Source: Enterococcus pallens ATCC BAA-351 (lineage in GTDB: Bacteria > Bacillota > Bacilli > Lactobacillales > Enterococcaceae). From it: a stretch of DNA of 64,000 nucleotides. The notes under the pieces were generated by a model. It saw only the letters and a program-made list of their open reading frames with translations. It was not told the origin of the DNA and searched no databases. Position numbers and translations under genes: made by a program. Shown here piece by piece: positions 55,101 through 63,244 of the stretch; within the stretch, counting starts at the first letter, position 1; each line of letters begins with the position of its first letter. Location: assembly GCF_000407485.1 (NCBI RefSeq), contig NZ_ASWD01000002.1, positions 310,001 through 374,000 on the forward strand, written 5' to 3'.

Positions 55101-55448
55101 GGGTTTATCGGGATATACATTTAACACTGTGATCTGTTGATTGTATTTAAGAGAACGTTGATTCCAATCAGTTTGGTTTTCAGATTGATACAGTTGATAA
55201 CCATTTTGTGATAAGTTAGATAAGGAGTCCCAATTCAATTCAGCATAATTCTTCTTTTCAGTCTCATCCCATCTATTTTCTGCTGTTAAATCAAATTCCC
55301 CCTCAGTAATCACTGTTGATGCTTCAATTTTTTTAACAGAAACGGTTTTCGAATAAAAGTAATAGCCTGTCCCAACTAGTAGTGTTATCAGTATTGATAG
55401 AAATATACTTCGTTGTACACGTCTTTTCCTTATTTTTTCCACTTTCAT
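52179..55448 (-). CDS. Large surface protein, DUF5057-like with C-type-lectin-like domain
   Basis: A 1089-residue protein anchored by an N-terminal membrane helix (about 13-33). Residues 90-380 resemble the DUF5057 region (ITVLNVYPD, YDVIMFGSWDFYN, GRGVLFGHDTM). Residues 390-630 are beta-sandwich-like with repeated strands. Residues 640-815 form a C-type-lectin-like domain: NWFQAYNKAK, GLTGYLATITSAEEHDF, WYWVSGPE, the sugar-site triplet EPN in GEPNNA near 766, and WNDLHGD. The rest is beta-rich. No LPXTG. GGGAG precedes the ATG. It heads the distal part of the surface operon. Confidence 0.75.
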   Translation of the reverse strand: MKVEKIRKRRVQRSIFLSILITLLVGTGYYFYSKTVSVKKIEASTVITEGEFDLTAENRWDETEKKNYAELNWDSLSNLSQNGYQLYQSENQTDWNQRSLKYNQQITVLNVYPDKPESDTLEGWMAGLDWKDDNQLIEVDSCTITDFNAGANNILKDGDNYKYDVIMFGSWDFYNQKMLAKDGYDATKAFIDSGRGVLFGHDTMLQHVTVKPPPGGKDYFFEFYDSLGIGFPDDLSVSNNYIPNTSSWTGGEKVRILNDGYLMKYPFAMQNEEELTIPETHNTTLSDQSVGTVWAEFIEPFSSTNRQDIYDDGIWRGGWYLKTNNNVAAIQTGHSNGQSTVGENKIIANVLYNLAQVSLENNANERTVEDDQAPNSPSLDIRCGDRENLNIRVNAQDVGKKYRWYVEADIKDHGVKKSDTVEEEIISNIAGYFYQVVDTPDDVSYKASIIAKKDSTHNRIDESEFDPNLYVAPNNDSLSYNTTASFTINEKQDSEKYLQVIAVDRSGNVSEVTTVQIKDVTQQVDFEVERTADEAKLVEVELDSSVEDKMKSIEIQIPKNTEIKDFASLTLPMDWYSFENSETVDYYSFSFAMEDNNSAATIKDFLEELRFTITDPVDASGSIKVILHEKVYTSWVDEDGTTHYYVFIEDTTEPGTNWFQAYNKAKQLRYRGLTGYLATITSAEEHDFIFDNIARAPGLLGGARAVLADGSKIDDDSIIPQTRDEYDIDQDDWYWVSGPESGEVFFVGKDAIVGNTPANAYSSFAPGEPNNAIEVGGEYILQFAKDDSKEWNDLHGDLGYDQRYNHGYYVEFSEYGGQTEGEEITDVCWKAAIPQKINIQAYTERLGQTQRLARGDIIYDQELRIGKQITAQPNDFELFTFLEHRERMGDSVQGARPLGNQYTITKDFQEGAFIYANRQVMLHVRQVVLEPENQLVNPEKGYLNLKTSLYDVDSGNHVEDSSQLIQTQIPSQHTDAVSDFETFVVSTKHMTDELDQLSLNLILPEFYEYVGNFITPRHFEDPNDPMGADHQGKTENDLYGGIIERSRRDIDMDREYFITLYIKPTTAGKTPQPYSWDYKKNDLGEIKTQ

Positions 55449-55489
55449 CTTCTCTCCCTCTTTCAACACTTATCAAATCAATGTTCTAC

Positions 55490-55559
55490 TCGATAAAACA
55501 CTCACCTCATGAGTGTTGTTTCTTCATAACTACTGGGATACAGTGGGGAAACTGCATCC
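55490..55559 (-). terminator. Two intercistronic hairpins in the surface operon
   Basis: On the minus strand GGGATGCAGT pairs with ACTGTATCCC (55560-55551 and 55544-55535), then AACACTCA pairs with TGAGTGTT (55517-55510 and 55504-55497) before TTTTAT. They lie between the TasA-like gene at 55560 and the large surface protein, so they probably reduce read-through into it. Confidence 0.65.
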
Positions 55560-56204
55560 CTAATTTTCGGTCAATGCTTCTAATGCATCGTCCACCGCTT
55601 TTAATGGTGAGTCTGCTTCAGGTGTATTTCCTTGCCACCAAGCATCTCTATAGGCAAATTCTGCACAATTGATTGTTTCCACCTTCAAGGAAATCGTCAA
55701 GTCTGTCTGATGATAACGATCACTTAACTGATCCGGCAGCTTTACTGACTCAAACAAATAGCTAGTCCTGGCTTTGGCATCTAATCTCTTATTGTAGTAG
55801 TAGTACCCATCACCGCCATCAACCCAATCAGCTGTCACCATTCCTTCTAGTTCAATACTTGTACCAATGGGTAGTGGCAGAACTTGTTCATTTTGAGCAT
55901 CTCCCACAATACTCTTTCGAACCTCTGGTAAGATCATGACACGTACAAACTGTCGGATTGTTCCCGTATTTTCGATTCGTACTTCTTTAGGGATGGATTG
56001 ATCTTTTGGTATTTCGGTCATGGTTTCGTCAAAATTTTCCTCAAAAATCCTTGTTTCTACCTGTCCAACCTGAAAGTCATTTTCTTTACGATCTTGAGCA
56101 GTCATAGCTGCATAAACTAGATAGCTTCCTCCAATTAAAAGTAAAAAGCAGATAAAACCTAATACAAGGTAAAGTCGACGGTGAATTTTTCTTTTTTGCT
56201 TCAT
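55560..56204 (-). CDS. TasA/CalY-like exported protein, small form
   Basis: A 214-residue exported protein. A basic N-terminus is followed by a hydrophobic segment (about 12-33) ending GGSYLVYAAMTAQDRKEN, the kind of signal processed by SipW-type peptidases. The mature part has IPKEVRIENTGTIRQFVRVMILPE, the strand pattern of TasA-like fibre proteins, and WVDGGDGYYYYNKRLDA. Its start shares one base with the stop of the gene upstream (TAATG). No sorting signal. Confidence 0.78.
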   Translation of the reverse strand: MKQKRKIHRRLYLVLGFICFLLLIGGSYLVYAAMTAQDRKENDFQVGQVETRIFEENFDETMTEIPKDQSIPKEVRIENTGTIRQFVRVMILPEVRKSIVGDAQNEQVLPLPIGTSIELEGMVTADWVDGGDGYYYYNKRLDAKARTSYLFESVKLPDQLSDRYHQTDLTISLKVETINCAEFAYRDAWWQGNTPEADSPLKAVDDALEALTEN

Positions 56205-57118
56205 TATCCTCCGCCTCCTTGATTGCTTTTACTCATAAAAACCAAATGATCCTTATACATATCCTCTACTGGACTGCCAGCAATTCCCCAATCAGTTAGA
56301 ATCGATTCGGTTATATCGTGGGCATCCATTTCAGGTACCAGTTTGTATAAAGCCCCCTTGTACTGATTGGCATATCCAGCATCTAAGGTAATGCTTTCCA
56401 ATAAATTGACCGTTAGATTCTCTGTTTGAGGGGTCAATGGGTCATCCTTTGACTGTAAGACTTCAGAATAGTAGAAGAAACCATCATGGTAAAACCAATA
56501 GTTTTCCTCTCCAACTGTATCGTCAGGATCATCAAAAACCTTAGCAGCTTGAAAGTTCAACTGAAAGGCAGACAATGGTTCTGTTCTTGCCGCTTTATAA
56601 AGATAATCGTGATCTTGTACACTAGCATTGGCTACGTAATGCTTCGTTCCATCAACTGAATAAACATTACCAACCGCCCAAGTACTTGTGTTTTTTGTGT
56701 CAATTAACGTATCATTTTGCTCATCCAATTCATGAAGTGTCAGATTCGCATTCCCGTTTAAAATGTTGGCATCCTGTCGGTGATTATCAGTCGTGTCTAT
56801 CTCAAATCCTACAAAAAACTCTTTAAAAGACAGCCGGACAATTGCCGGTGTTTCTCCATCATTCTTCACTCGAACAGCTTTCGTTTGCGTAGTTCCCGGT
56901 GCCCAATGAAAGACTTGGTTAAAGTCTTCATCAATTCGAGCAGATAATTGTTTGCGAGTGGCTTCACTGCGATTCACCCGTTCATCGTCAGAGGTAATCC
57001 AAGCATAGGTGCTACCTACGACCAGCAATAAACTCAGCACGAGAGAGAAGCAGGCGAATAATCCTTTACTGCGAACAAAGGTCCGAAACAAATGCCGACG
57101 TTTTTCTTTTTGGTTCAT
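56204..57118 (-). CDS. TasA-like exported protein, SipW-dependent type
   Basis: A 304-residue protein. The signal segment ends VGSTYAWITSDDERVNR, almost the same as in the 418-residue relative at 57934, which marks both as substrates of one signal peptidase. The mature part starts with FHWAPGTTQTKAVRVKNDGETPAIVRLSF, a TasA-like first beta-domain, and contains YWFYHDGFFYYSEVL. The ATG at 57118 has GGAGGAG ahead and overlaps the LPXTG gene stop (ATGA). The C-terminus is SNQGGGG, without sorting signal. Confidence 0.82.
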   Translation of the reverse strand: MNQKEKRRHLFRTFVRSKGLFACFSLVLSLLLVVGSTYAWITSDDERVNRSEATRKQLSARIDEDFNQVFHWAPGTTQTKAVRVKNDGETPAIVRLSFKEFFVGFEIDTTDNHRQDANILNGNANLTLHELDEQNDTLIDTKNTSTWAVGNVYSVDGTKHYVANASVQDHDYLYKAARTEPLSAFQLNFQAAKVFDDPDDTVGEENYWFYHDGFFYYSEVLQSKDDPLTPQTENLTVNLLESITLDAGYANQYKGALYKLVPEMDAHDITESILTDWGIAGSPVEDMYKDHLVFMSKSNQGGGG

Positions 57119-57906
57119 CCCTGCTCCTCCTCCCGTCGTTTTTTCCATAAGAACAAGACAATCAACACCAACAACATCCCGCTTAGAAACATATACACAA
57201 TTTCTTCCCCAGTTTGTGGCAATCGTTTACCAGAACCAGAGGCTTGGGGAGGGCCTCCAGTATTTGGTAAATTGCCCCGACCAGTGCCCGATCCAGTTCC
57301 AGAATCAGACGGAGCTGTCGGAACAGAAGAATCAGAAGATGAAGGTTTCGTTGGTTCAGTTGGCTTAGTCGGCTGTTGATCTCTGGTTCCCACAAAAGTC
57401 CAGTAAAACTCCAGCTTGCTTTGTTCTCGCAAATCTTCATTCGTCAAACTGGAATCCAGTGTAAATCTTGCGGTTAAAAGTTTATCCGTACCGTACTTGC
57501 AAATACCCAGTTCTAACGGTGTCTTCGACCAGTCAAATTCACCATTGCCTAACAATGGTCCCTTGTAGATTTCCTTTCCATCCAGTACCAACGTCAACGT
57601 GATATGGTCTTTCCATAACACAGAACCACTAGAGGAAACTTCTTCTACCAACAGACCTAAAGAAAAAGGTTCCTCCAAGTCCAAACTACGGATGGTGATT
57701 TCCTTTTCATAGGTTTCACCTGGGAGAATATCTTGTAAGTCAATGTAATATTCTCCTTCAGAAGTGACATAAATCCCTTCTGAATCGGCAATGACTAAAC
57801 CTGGTGGCAAGGTATTGGCAGCCTCACTAATTTGTCCATGACCAAAAGACAGGAGGAAAAGAGAAATGCCCAACAAACGGATTACCATTGATTTTAGGTA
57901 GTTCAT
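57115..57906 (-). CDS. LPXTG-anchored surface protein with two LPXTG motifs
   Basis: A 263-residue cell-wall protein. A signal peptide ends near SEA-A (29-30). Residues 35-175 are beta-rich (YYIDLQDILPGETYEKEITIRS, LEFYWTFVG). A Pro/Thr/Ser/Gly linker follows, then LPNTG at 213-217, LPQTG at 229-233, a membrane helix at 235-253 and the basic tail KKRREEEQG. The second motif is in the normal sorting position. Between the TasA-like genes, it may anchor the fibre to the wall through sortase. Confidence 0.85.
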   Translation of the reverse strand: MNYLKSMVIRLLGISLFLLSFGHGQISEAANTLPPGLVIADSEGIYVTSEGEYYIDLQDILPGETYEKEITIRSLDLEEPFSLGLLVEEVSSSGSVLWKDHITLTLVLDGKEIYKGPLLGNGEFDWSKTPLELGICKYGTDKLLTARFTLDSSLTNEDLREQSKLEFYWTFVGTRDQQPTKPTEPTKPSSSDSSVPTAPSDSGTGSGTGRGNLPNTGGPPQASGSGKRLPQTGEEIVYMFLSGMLLVLIVLFLWKKRREEEQG

Positions 57907-57933
57907 ACACCTCCTCCTCCCCAGTCCTCATTG

Positions 57934-59190
57934 TTATGCTCCGATGCGAGCAACCAATTGTTGCACAATTTTGTCCGTGTCACTATCATCTACCGCACCA
58001 TCCAGATTCCAACCAGCTGAATCTTTCAATGCTTCTTCAGTGGCTTGAATTGCTTCCATCTTCACGACTAAATCGTATGTCGCATTGGTGTATTCGCCAC
58101 CTAAATCTTTGTCATAAATCAATTTTTTCAATAGTTGAGGGGTTGTCACACTTGGCTTCAATGGCTCAGTGAAGTAGAACCAACCATCGTCTTTGTTGTA
58201 AACCCATTTAGTCGCTGCTAAAGCGTCAACCGTTGTAATGTCTGTCCCGTATCCGATACGGATATGGTTTTTGTTTAGCCCTGTTTTATCCGCTTGAACA
58301 CCCTTCGCATCGTTATTTGCTAATGGAATTTGATCTGCGTCTGTTGCTGGAGCAGGTGTTGGAATAGAAGCAATTCCTAATGTTCCAATCGTGTAGTCAT
58401 AATCCACTCCATGACGATTCCCTGTGGTTCCTAGCAAAGCATGACCGGTAAGCGTGTTGTCTTTATTAGGTAAAGAAGACTTCGCCCAGTTCACCACGGC
58501 ATTTTGGTAACCACCTGCGTAGTAACTGTATTTCAAATCACTAACTTCAAATTCCCAATCTTTTGCAGCGAGAGCTCTGTCAGGAATGTCTTCGGTTGGT
58601 GTCACTGTATATTGCATTGCTTGGTATTCACCAGTCGCATACTCATGAACAACGACTGCTTCGTAACTTACAGAACGTTCGCTTGTTGTCGGATCAATGG
58701 TTAACCCACCTTTGACAAATAATTTCGTCTTTGCTTCTAATCCAGTTACTTGTGTACTTGGATCTGTCACTTCAGAGAAACCGTTGGCTGCACTGATTTT
58801 ATCTGCGCTGTATTTAACGGGAACATGAGAAGTTAGTGTATTCGCAGCACTCGGATCATATTTTGCTCCAGCTACTGTGTTGTCACCATGAGAAACTACC
58901 CCTTTACTTGCTAAATGCTTCAGCACTTCTTCATAGGAAACGCGTACAAACACATTGGCATTTCCTGTATTCGTTACGCTTACTTCCTTCGTTGCTTCGG
59001 TTCCTGGTACCATTGGTTTTGGTTCCCATTTTTCATTTACGGTAACACTGTCATCGACTACTGCCGCCGACTCCACTCGGTTAATCCGTTGTTGTTGTGA
59101 GGTGATCCAGGCAAATGTCCCTGAAATTACCGCAACTAGTGCAAGCAATGCCGCGATGGCCAACAACTTTTTCTTTTTACGTTCTTTCAT
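57934..59190 (-). CDS. TasA-like exported protein, large form (probable main fibre subunit)
   Basis: A 418-residue protein. The basic start MKERKKKKL, hydrophobic core and GTFAWITSQQQRINR make a SipW-type signal. The mature part begins WEPKPMVPGTEATKEVSVTNTGNANVFVRVSY, the same first-strand block as in the gene at 56204, and has WVYNKDDGWFYFTEPL near the end. AAGGGGAG lies before the ATG at 59190. It follows the SipW gene after 57 bp, and with the strongest ribosome binding site of the three it is the likely major subunit. Confidence 0.82.
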   Translation of the reverse strand: MKERKKKKLLAIAALLALVAVISGTFAWITSQQQRINRVESAAVVDDSVTVNEKWEPKPMVPGTEATKEVSVTNTGNANVFVRVSYEEVLKHLASKGVVSHGDNTVAGAKYDPSAANTLTSHVPVKYSADKISAANGFSEVTDPSTQVTGLEAKTKLFVKGGLTIDPTTSERSVSYEAVVVHEYATGEYQAMQYTVTPTEDIPDRALAAKDWEFEVSDLKYSYYAGGYQNAVVNWAKSSLPNKDNTLTGHALLGTTGNRHGVDYDYTIGTLGIASIPTPAPATDADQIPLANNDAKGVQADKTGLNKNHIRIGYGTDITTVDALAATKWVYNKDDGWFYFTEPLKPSVTTPQLLKKLIYDKDLGGEYTNATYDLVVKMEAIQATEEALKDSAGWNLDGAVDDSDTDKIVQQLVARIGA

Positions 59191-59247
59191 TTCTTTTCTC
59201 CCCTTAACGTTATATTTTTTATATAAACATTTGCAGTTAAACAAATG

Positions 59248-60198
59248 TTATATCCTTGATGGCTGGTGTCCCGGTTGGCTGCCCTTTTCTGGCGGTAGAA
59301 AATATGCCTTCAATACTAGAATAAAGCCAAAGGTGGATAAGGCACAGACCAAGCATAACCAGACATTTTCTTGAACAAAGGCTAAAAAAGTGCCCATCTT
59401 AGGAATGACAAACGTTACTTTACCGTAGACGCGATCCGCTTCTATAGGCGGATCATTACTGTTATTGGCGTCCCCTTTCGTCACGATGTATTCCCCTGGT
59501 ACACCATTCAATTCATCCAGACGCTCCACCATCCTGTGGGTTAAGTAACGATCGCCTTCTCCTACCCGAAAAGTCACCACATCGCCTTCTTTGACCTCAG
59601 AACCATTCATCAATTTAACGATCACGATATCCCCTGCATAGAAACCACCTTTAGGCGAATCTGCCTGAGGTGCCATGGAATCTGTCAATACCTGATAAAA
59701 ACGATGACCCAAAATAGCTGCATCTGATTTCTCACTGAAGGCAAACATTAAGGAACTCAACAGAATGCCAATCGTTAAGGTGTAGAAGAACAGATTATAG
59801 GCAAACAAGAAAATTTTTTGATTCGTGGATTTCTTCGCTTGTTGCAAAGTCGGTTTTCCTTGTTGCACAGGTCTTGGGCGCTGAGGTCTTGGCCTCGGTG
59901 GTCCCAGTTGTTCCCGTTCGTATCCATAGTTATTGGGTCGTGTTCGTAAATATCCTTGTCGGTTCGGCCTCCCTCTTGGTGGATAAGAATCCCGTGAAGG
60001 TGGCACTGTTCGACGTGAGTAATCACCTTCTCGACCTCGATTAGTTGGTCGTTGAGACGGATAGTATCTCCGATCCTCGTATTCTTCTTCGTAATAGTCA
60101 CTTCTTCTAGTTGGTCGGCGATTGGAAGGGGCTTGTTCACGATACGGCGATTCGTCATACTCGTAGTCATGATCCCGATAGTCACGTTGTCTCGACAT
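59248..60198 (-). CDS. sipW: SipW-type signal peptidase with long Arg/Tyr-rich cytoplasmic N-terminus
   Basis: A 316-residue membrane peptidase. The catalytic Ser174 lies in LTDSMAPQ and His221 in YLTHRMV replaces the lysine of ordinary signal peptidase I, the hallmark of the SipW/archaeal/ER group; KGDANNSNDPP (241-251) gives the aspartates. Membrane helices are at about 128-153 and 275-300. The first 125 residues are an extra tail rich in Arg, Tyr, Pro and Asp/Glu, absent from normal SipW of about 190 residues. It should process the three TasA-like proteins downstream. Confidence 0.92.
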   Translation of the reverse strand: MSRQRDYRDHDYEYDESPYREQAPSNRRPTRRSDYYEEEYEDRRYYPSQRPTNRGREGDYSRRTVPPSRDSYPPRGRPNRQGYLRTRPNNYGYEREQLGPPRPRPQRPRPVQQGKPTLQQAKKSTNQKIFLFAYNLFFYTLTIGILLSSLMFAFSEKSDAAILGHRFYQVLTDSMAPQADSPKGGFYAGDIVIVKLMNGSEVKEGDVVTFRVGEGDRYLTHRMVERLDELNGVPGEYIVTKGDANNSNDPPIEADRVYGKVTFVIPKMGTFLAFVQENVWLCLVCALSTFGFILVLKAYFLPPEKGSQPGHQPSRI

Positions 60199-60211
60199 AG
60201 TTCCCCTTCTT

Positions 60212-61297
60212 TCATTGGACTGGTTGATTCCCTGACAGCTGCTTGGCTGGTCGCTGGGCAGTTGATGGAATAAATATTATCGGCTGCCTTGTTTGATTGA
60301 TTTGTAGTTCCTGTTCACTACTCTCACCTGATCTTTCCACTGCCTGATTTTCTTCTGAACTATCTTCTTGTTGGATTGGCTCATTCACTGGTTGTTCTCG
60401 TTCTGTTTCAATACTTATTTCTGGGTTCTGATCATAGGAAGTTAACTTGTAGGCTTCAATCAGAGCAATCAGCTTCTTATCATAAGATGTATCTGTCGCA
60501 TACTTTCCAGTTAAAGACTTTGCCGCTTCTTGATATGTTGCAGCATTCACTTTCCACGTTTCTTGGTAGAATCTAAAATTCCCTGAGAGACCATTTTTCA
60601 AAAGAGCCGCATAGTCTTCTAATGACTCTCTGTAACTAGGATATTGCCGAAAAGCAGATTGAATCGTATAAAGCTGTCCATTTCCTTTATCCTCTTGTGT
60701 TTTGAAGGACACCTGCTTGCCTTGATAACTACCTTTGATGCCAAACAAATTGTGATAAGGCGGCCGAGCTAACTGACTGTTGCCTGATCCTGTTTCTAAG
60801 ATCGCTTGGGCAATCATGACTGACGCATACAGCCCTTCATTCCAAGCAATCTGTTGAGCATCCTTACCAATCAGTTGAATGAATGTTTCGGTTGTTTGAT
60901 TCTTACTCACTGAAAACTGATAATTCTCTACAACTTTTTCTGCTGGAAGCGGTGTTTGAACCTGGCTCACTTCTTCTGAAACAGAAGTACTTGGCAGCTC
61001 TTGGTTTATTTTTGATTCACTTGTTTCGGTACTTGCAGAAAGTAATTCTTTTTCCTCGGTACTCTTTGTCTCTTTAATAGAAGAAACAGATGAAGAATCA
61101 ATAGAGTCAATGACTTTGTCATTCTCCATACTGATAACAGTCGAATCGGTTTCTACCTCTGGGAGTGTCTCTGCTTGAGAAGAAACCATTCTCTTTGTTT
61201 CTGCCAGTACTGTTTGTTTTACTTGTTTTTGGCATCCAGTAAGAATAAACAAACAACTGCTTAACAAAAAACATCCCAGCAGAATTTTACCCTTCAT
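60212..61297 (-). CDS. Lipoprotein with GH73 N-acetylglucosaminidase domain
   Basis: A 361-residue wall hydrolase. Lipobox LTGC puts the lipidated cysteine at 22. A Ser/Thr/Glu-rich spacer (30-125) leads to a GH73 domain (about 130-295) with Glu168 as acid in MIAQAILETGSGNSQL and the YHNLFGIKGSY segment. A disordered Glu/Gln-rich C-terminus follows. It probably opens peptidoglycan locally for assembly of the surface structure. GGAGG precedes the ATG; the start overlaps the gene upstream by 11 bp. Confidence 0.9.
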   Translation of the reverse strand: MKGKILLGCFLLSSCLFILTGCQKQVKQTVLAETKRMVSSQAETLPEVETDSTVISMENDKVIDSIDSSSVSSIKETKSTEEKELLSASTETSESKINQELPSTSVSEEVSQVQTPLPAEKVVENYQFSVSKNQTTETFIQLIGKDAQQIAWNEGLYASVMIAQAILETGSGNSQLARPPYHNLFGIKGSYQGKQVSFKTQEDKGNGQLYTIQSAFRQYPSYRESLEDYAALLKNGLSGNFRFYQETWKVNAATYQEAAKSLTGKYATDTSYDKKLIALIEAYKLTSYDQNPEISIETEREQPVNEPIQQEDSSEENQAVERSGESSEQELQINQTRQPIIFIPSTAQRPAKQLSGNQPVQ

Positions 61298-61586
61298 CTG
61301 ACCTCCGCCTTTCCGGTTGCCCCCGCGGTTTTCTTCTTGGTCGAGCCATTCGTTTTAAGTCTTGAAGTGTCGAATGGTAATGTAATGCCGTCATTCGTAA
61401 ATAGATCGCCAATAACATCAGTAACAACAATAGAAACAATTGACTAACGGTTACCACTTCCTGAAAATCGGTGAAGTAAAAGAAAATTCCTAACACAACA
61501 ACACCTAACAAGACGACCAGAGAAAACAACCAATAAACCCAATACCAAAAGGTGTACCATTCGATTTTTTCCTGCAATGTCTTCAT
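61287..61586 (-). CDS. Small two-helix membrane protein
   Basis: A 99-residue protein with membrane helices at about 14-38 and 48-68 and a very basic cytoplasmic tail (KRMARPRRKPRGQPERRRSDEG). Its ATG overlaps the stop of the signal peptidase gene (ATGA) and its end overlaps the GH73 gene, so it is part of the coupled export block. No family recognised. Confidence 0.7.
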   Translation of the reverse strand: MKTLQEKIEWYTFWYWVYWLFSLVVLLGVVVLGIFFYFTDFQEVVTVSQLFLLLLLMLLAIYLRMTALHYHSTLQDLKRMARPRRKPRGQPERRRSDEG

Positions 61587-62098
61587 TTTCGATAAAGCCC
61601 CTCATGGACGATCCCTAATATTTGGGGCTCGGTAATCAAGCCAAAATGGCGGCTGTCGCAAGACAATTCCCGATTATCTCCTAAAATAAAGTAATAGCCT
61701 TCCGGGATTCGATCTCGAGAAAAGTCATCCCAGATAAAGTCATCAGTCTCTGGGGCAAACGGATCGTGTACCCGCTTTTTATTGACAAATAATTTTCCAT
61801 TATGATAATCAATCCGTTCTCCCGGCAGACCAATCACCCGTTTTAAGTAAGTCCCTTCTGGATTTTCTGGCGGATGCAGAACAATCACATCAAAGCGTTT
61901 AGGTTTATGATGGGCTGTAATTTGAATCACTTCCTCTTCTTTAAAGGTTGGGTACATGGACAAGCCGCTGACTGAGTATTTGGGATATAGCCAGTGATAC
62001 GCTTGAAAGAAACTAAAAAATATCAGATACAGTCCGACAAAAAGCAGAGCGACTTTTGTTGGAAGCGGCCATCTGCTGAAAGGATTGCGTCTCCCACC
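61583..62098 (-). CDS. Signal peptidase I without a canonical start codon
   Basis: The frame encodes 171 residues of a normal type I signal peptidase: a membrane helix (about 16-36 from the first codon after the preceding stop), Ser47 in GLSMYPTF, Lys86 in YLKRVIGLPGE and the box YFILGDNRELSCDSRHFG. No ATG, GTG or TTG occurs before a TTG at 61963, which lies inside the active-site motif and would remove the membrane helix. The frame is the same as that of the upstream gene and is separated from it by one TGA (62101-62099). Expression must use an unusual start or read-through, or the TGA is an error. Confidence 0.8.
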   Translation of the reverse strand, partial: GGRRNPFSRWPLPTKVALLFVGLYLIFFSFFQAYHWLYPKYSVSGLSMYPTFKEEEVIQITAHHKPKRFDVIVLHPPENPEGTYLKRVIGLPGERIDYHNGKLFVNKKRVHDPFAPETDDFIWDDFSRDRIPEGYYFILGDNRELSCDSRHFGLITEPQILGIVHEGLYRK

Positions 62099-63226
62099 TC
62101 AACCCGCCTCCTCGGCGTCTTTTACCGGGGGATCCTGATGCTCCCGGACCATCTTTTCTAAAATGGAACTTTCACCTTGAAGCAAATCAAAGTACGCTGC
62201 CTTGCCTAACAGGTTGTCGTAATCCATCTTCATTAATTTGACATACGGCTTACGAAACCAGGGCCTGGCGTGAACTTGCGCGCGAGATTCAATCACCTGA
62301 CATTCATAGATCACAAAATGAATATCACGCGCAGAGAAATTGGCCTTGATCTGTTTGACTTGATCTCGTTCATAAACTAACTGATTCGCAGTCACAGTCA
62401 TCTTTTCGGTCTTATTCACCAGCTCACCATTTAAATGCCACATTTGTTCTAAGAAGCGAGCCTTTTGTAATAGATAGGTATATTCTCGCAAGCTGATCTT
62501 CAGCGGTTTATCCCAGTTGCTTTCTTCTTTCTGTTCCTGTTTAAAGTACTGAATGCCGCTATAAAGCATGGAGAGCTCTAATTTCTCAATCACTAACTCC
62601 AGCTTTTGATTCACCGCTCGCAGGCGGGCCTTGCTTTGGCTTTCGAGATTTTCTTCCTCTTTTTGAACTCTATCGATTGATGATGTTTCGATTGAATCAA
62701 CTGCTGTCGTAGTGGTTGATTGCTCTAATTCTTTCTCCAGTTGTTGGGCAGCTAATTCTTGGAAAAGCTGTTCGGCTCGCTTCAACGCTTCCTCTGGTGC
62801 CAAGGCAAATTGTTGAGACAGACTTTCTTCTAAATGGACCGCGAAAGGAAACCCTTCTTTTCTTAATGTCAGTGGTACAAAATCAAAGCGATAGACTTGA
62901 CGTCCATATTTAGGTTCTTCTGTTTGTCCCTTTAGCCAAGCAAACTGAGGAAAAAACTGTTGAATAGCCTGCCAGAAAGCTTGCCAGTCAAATTCGCCTG
63001 GCTCTAACAACAGCTCCAGATGATAGCTGCCGTCCATCCATTGAAACAACTGTTTAAAATGGGACTGAATTTTTTCTCTTTGATTTCCATCTAAGCTGCC
63101 CTCTGGGGCATACAAATACTCACAGGCTTTTTCGATAGCCACTAATAAGTTTGTTTCAGCCAAAACATCGGTCATCTCTGGTGCCGGGGTGGGATACAGT
63201 GTTACTTGTGTCTGTTTCGTCTTCAC
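62099..63226 (-). CDS. Cytoplasmic protein of unknown function in the surface locus
   Basis: A 375-residue protein with no signal or membrane segment. Residues 1-170 are mixed alpha/beta with many aromatic residues (FDWQAFWQAIQQFFPQFAWL); residues 160-230 are a charged helical/coiled-coil stretch; the last 130 residues have strands (FSARDIHFVIYECQVIESRAQ). I recognise no family. The start appears to be a GTG at 63226 with AGAAGGGA ahead. It ends in a TGA directly followed, in frame, by the signal peptidase I coding sequence, so it may be its cytoplasmic partner or N-terminal extension. Confidence 0.6.
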   Translation of the reverse strand: MKTKQTQVTLYPTPAPEMTDVLAETNLLVAIEKACEYLYAPEGSLDGNQREKIQSHFKQLFQWMDGSYHLELLLEPGEFDWQAFWQAIQQFFPQFAWLKGQTEEPKYGRQVYRFDFVPLTLRKEGFPFAVHLEESLSQQFALAPEEALKRAEQLFQELAAQQLEKELEQSTTTTAVDSIETSSIDRVQKEEENLESQSKARLRAVNQKLELVIEKLELSMLYSGIQYFKQEQKEESNWDKPLKISLREYTYLLQKARFLEQMWHLNGELVNKTEKMTVTANQLVYERDQVKQIKANFSARDIHFVIYECQVIESRAQVHARPWFRKPYVKLMKMDYDNLLGKAAYFDLLQGESSILEKMVREHQDPPVKDAEEAG

Positions 63227-63244
63227 TGTGGATCATCCCTTCTG

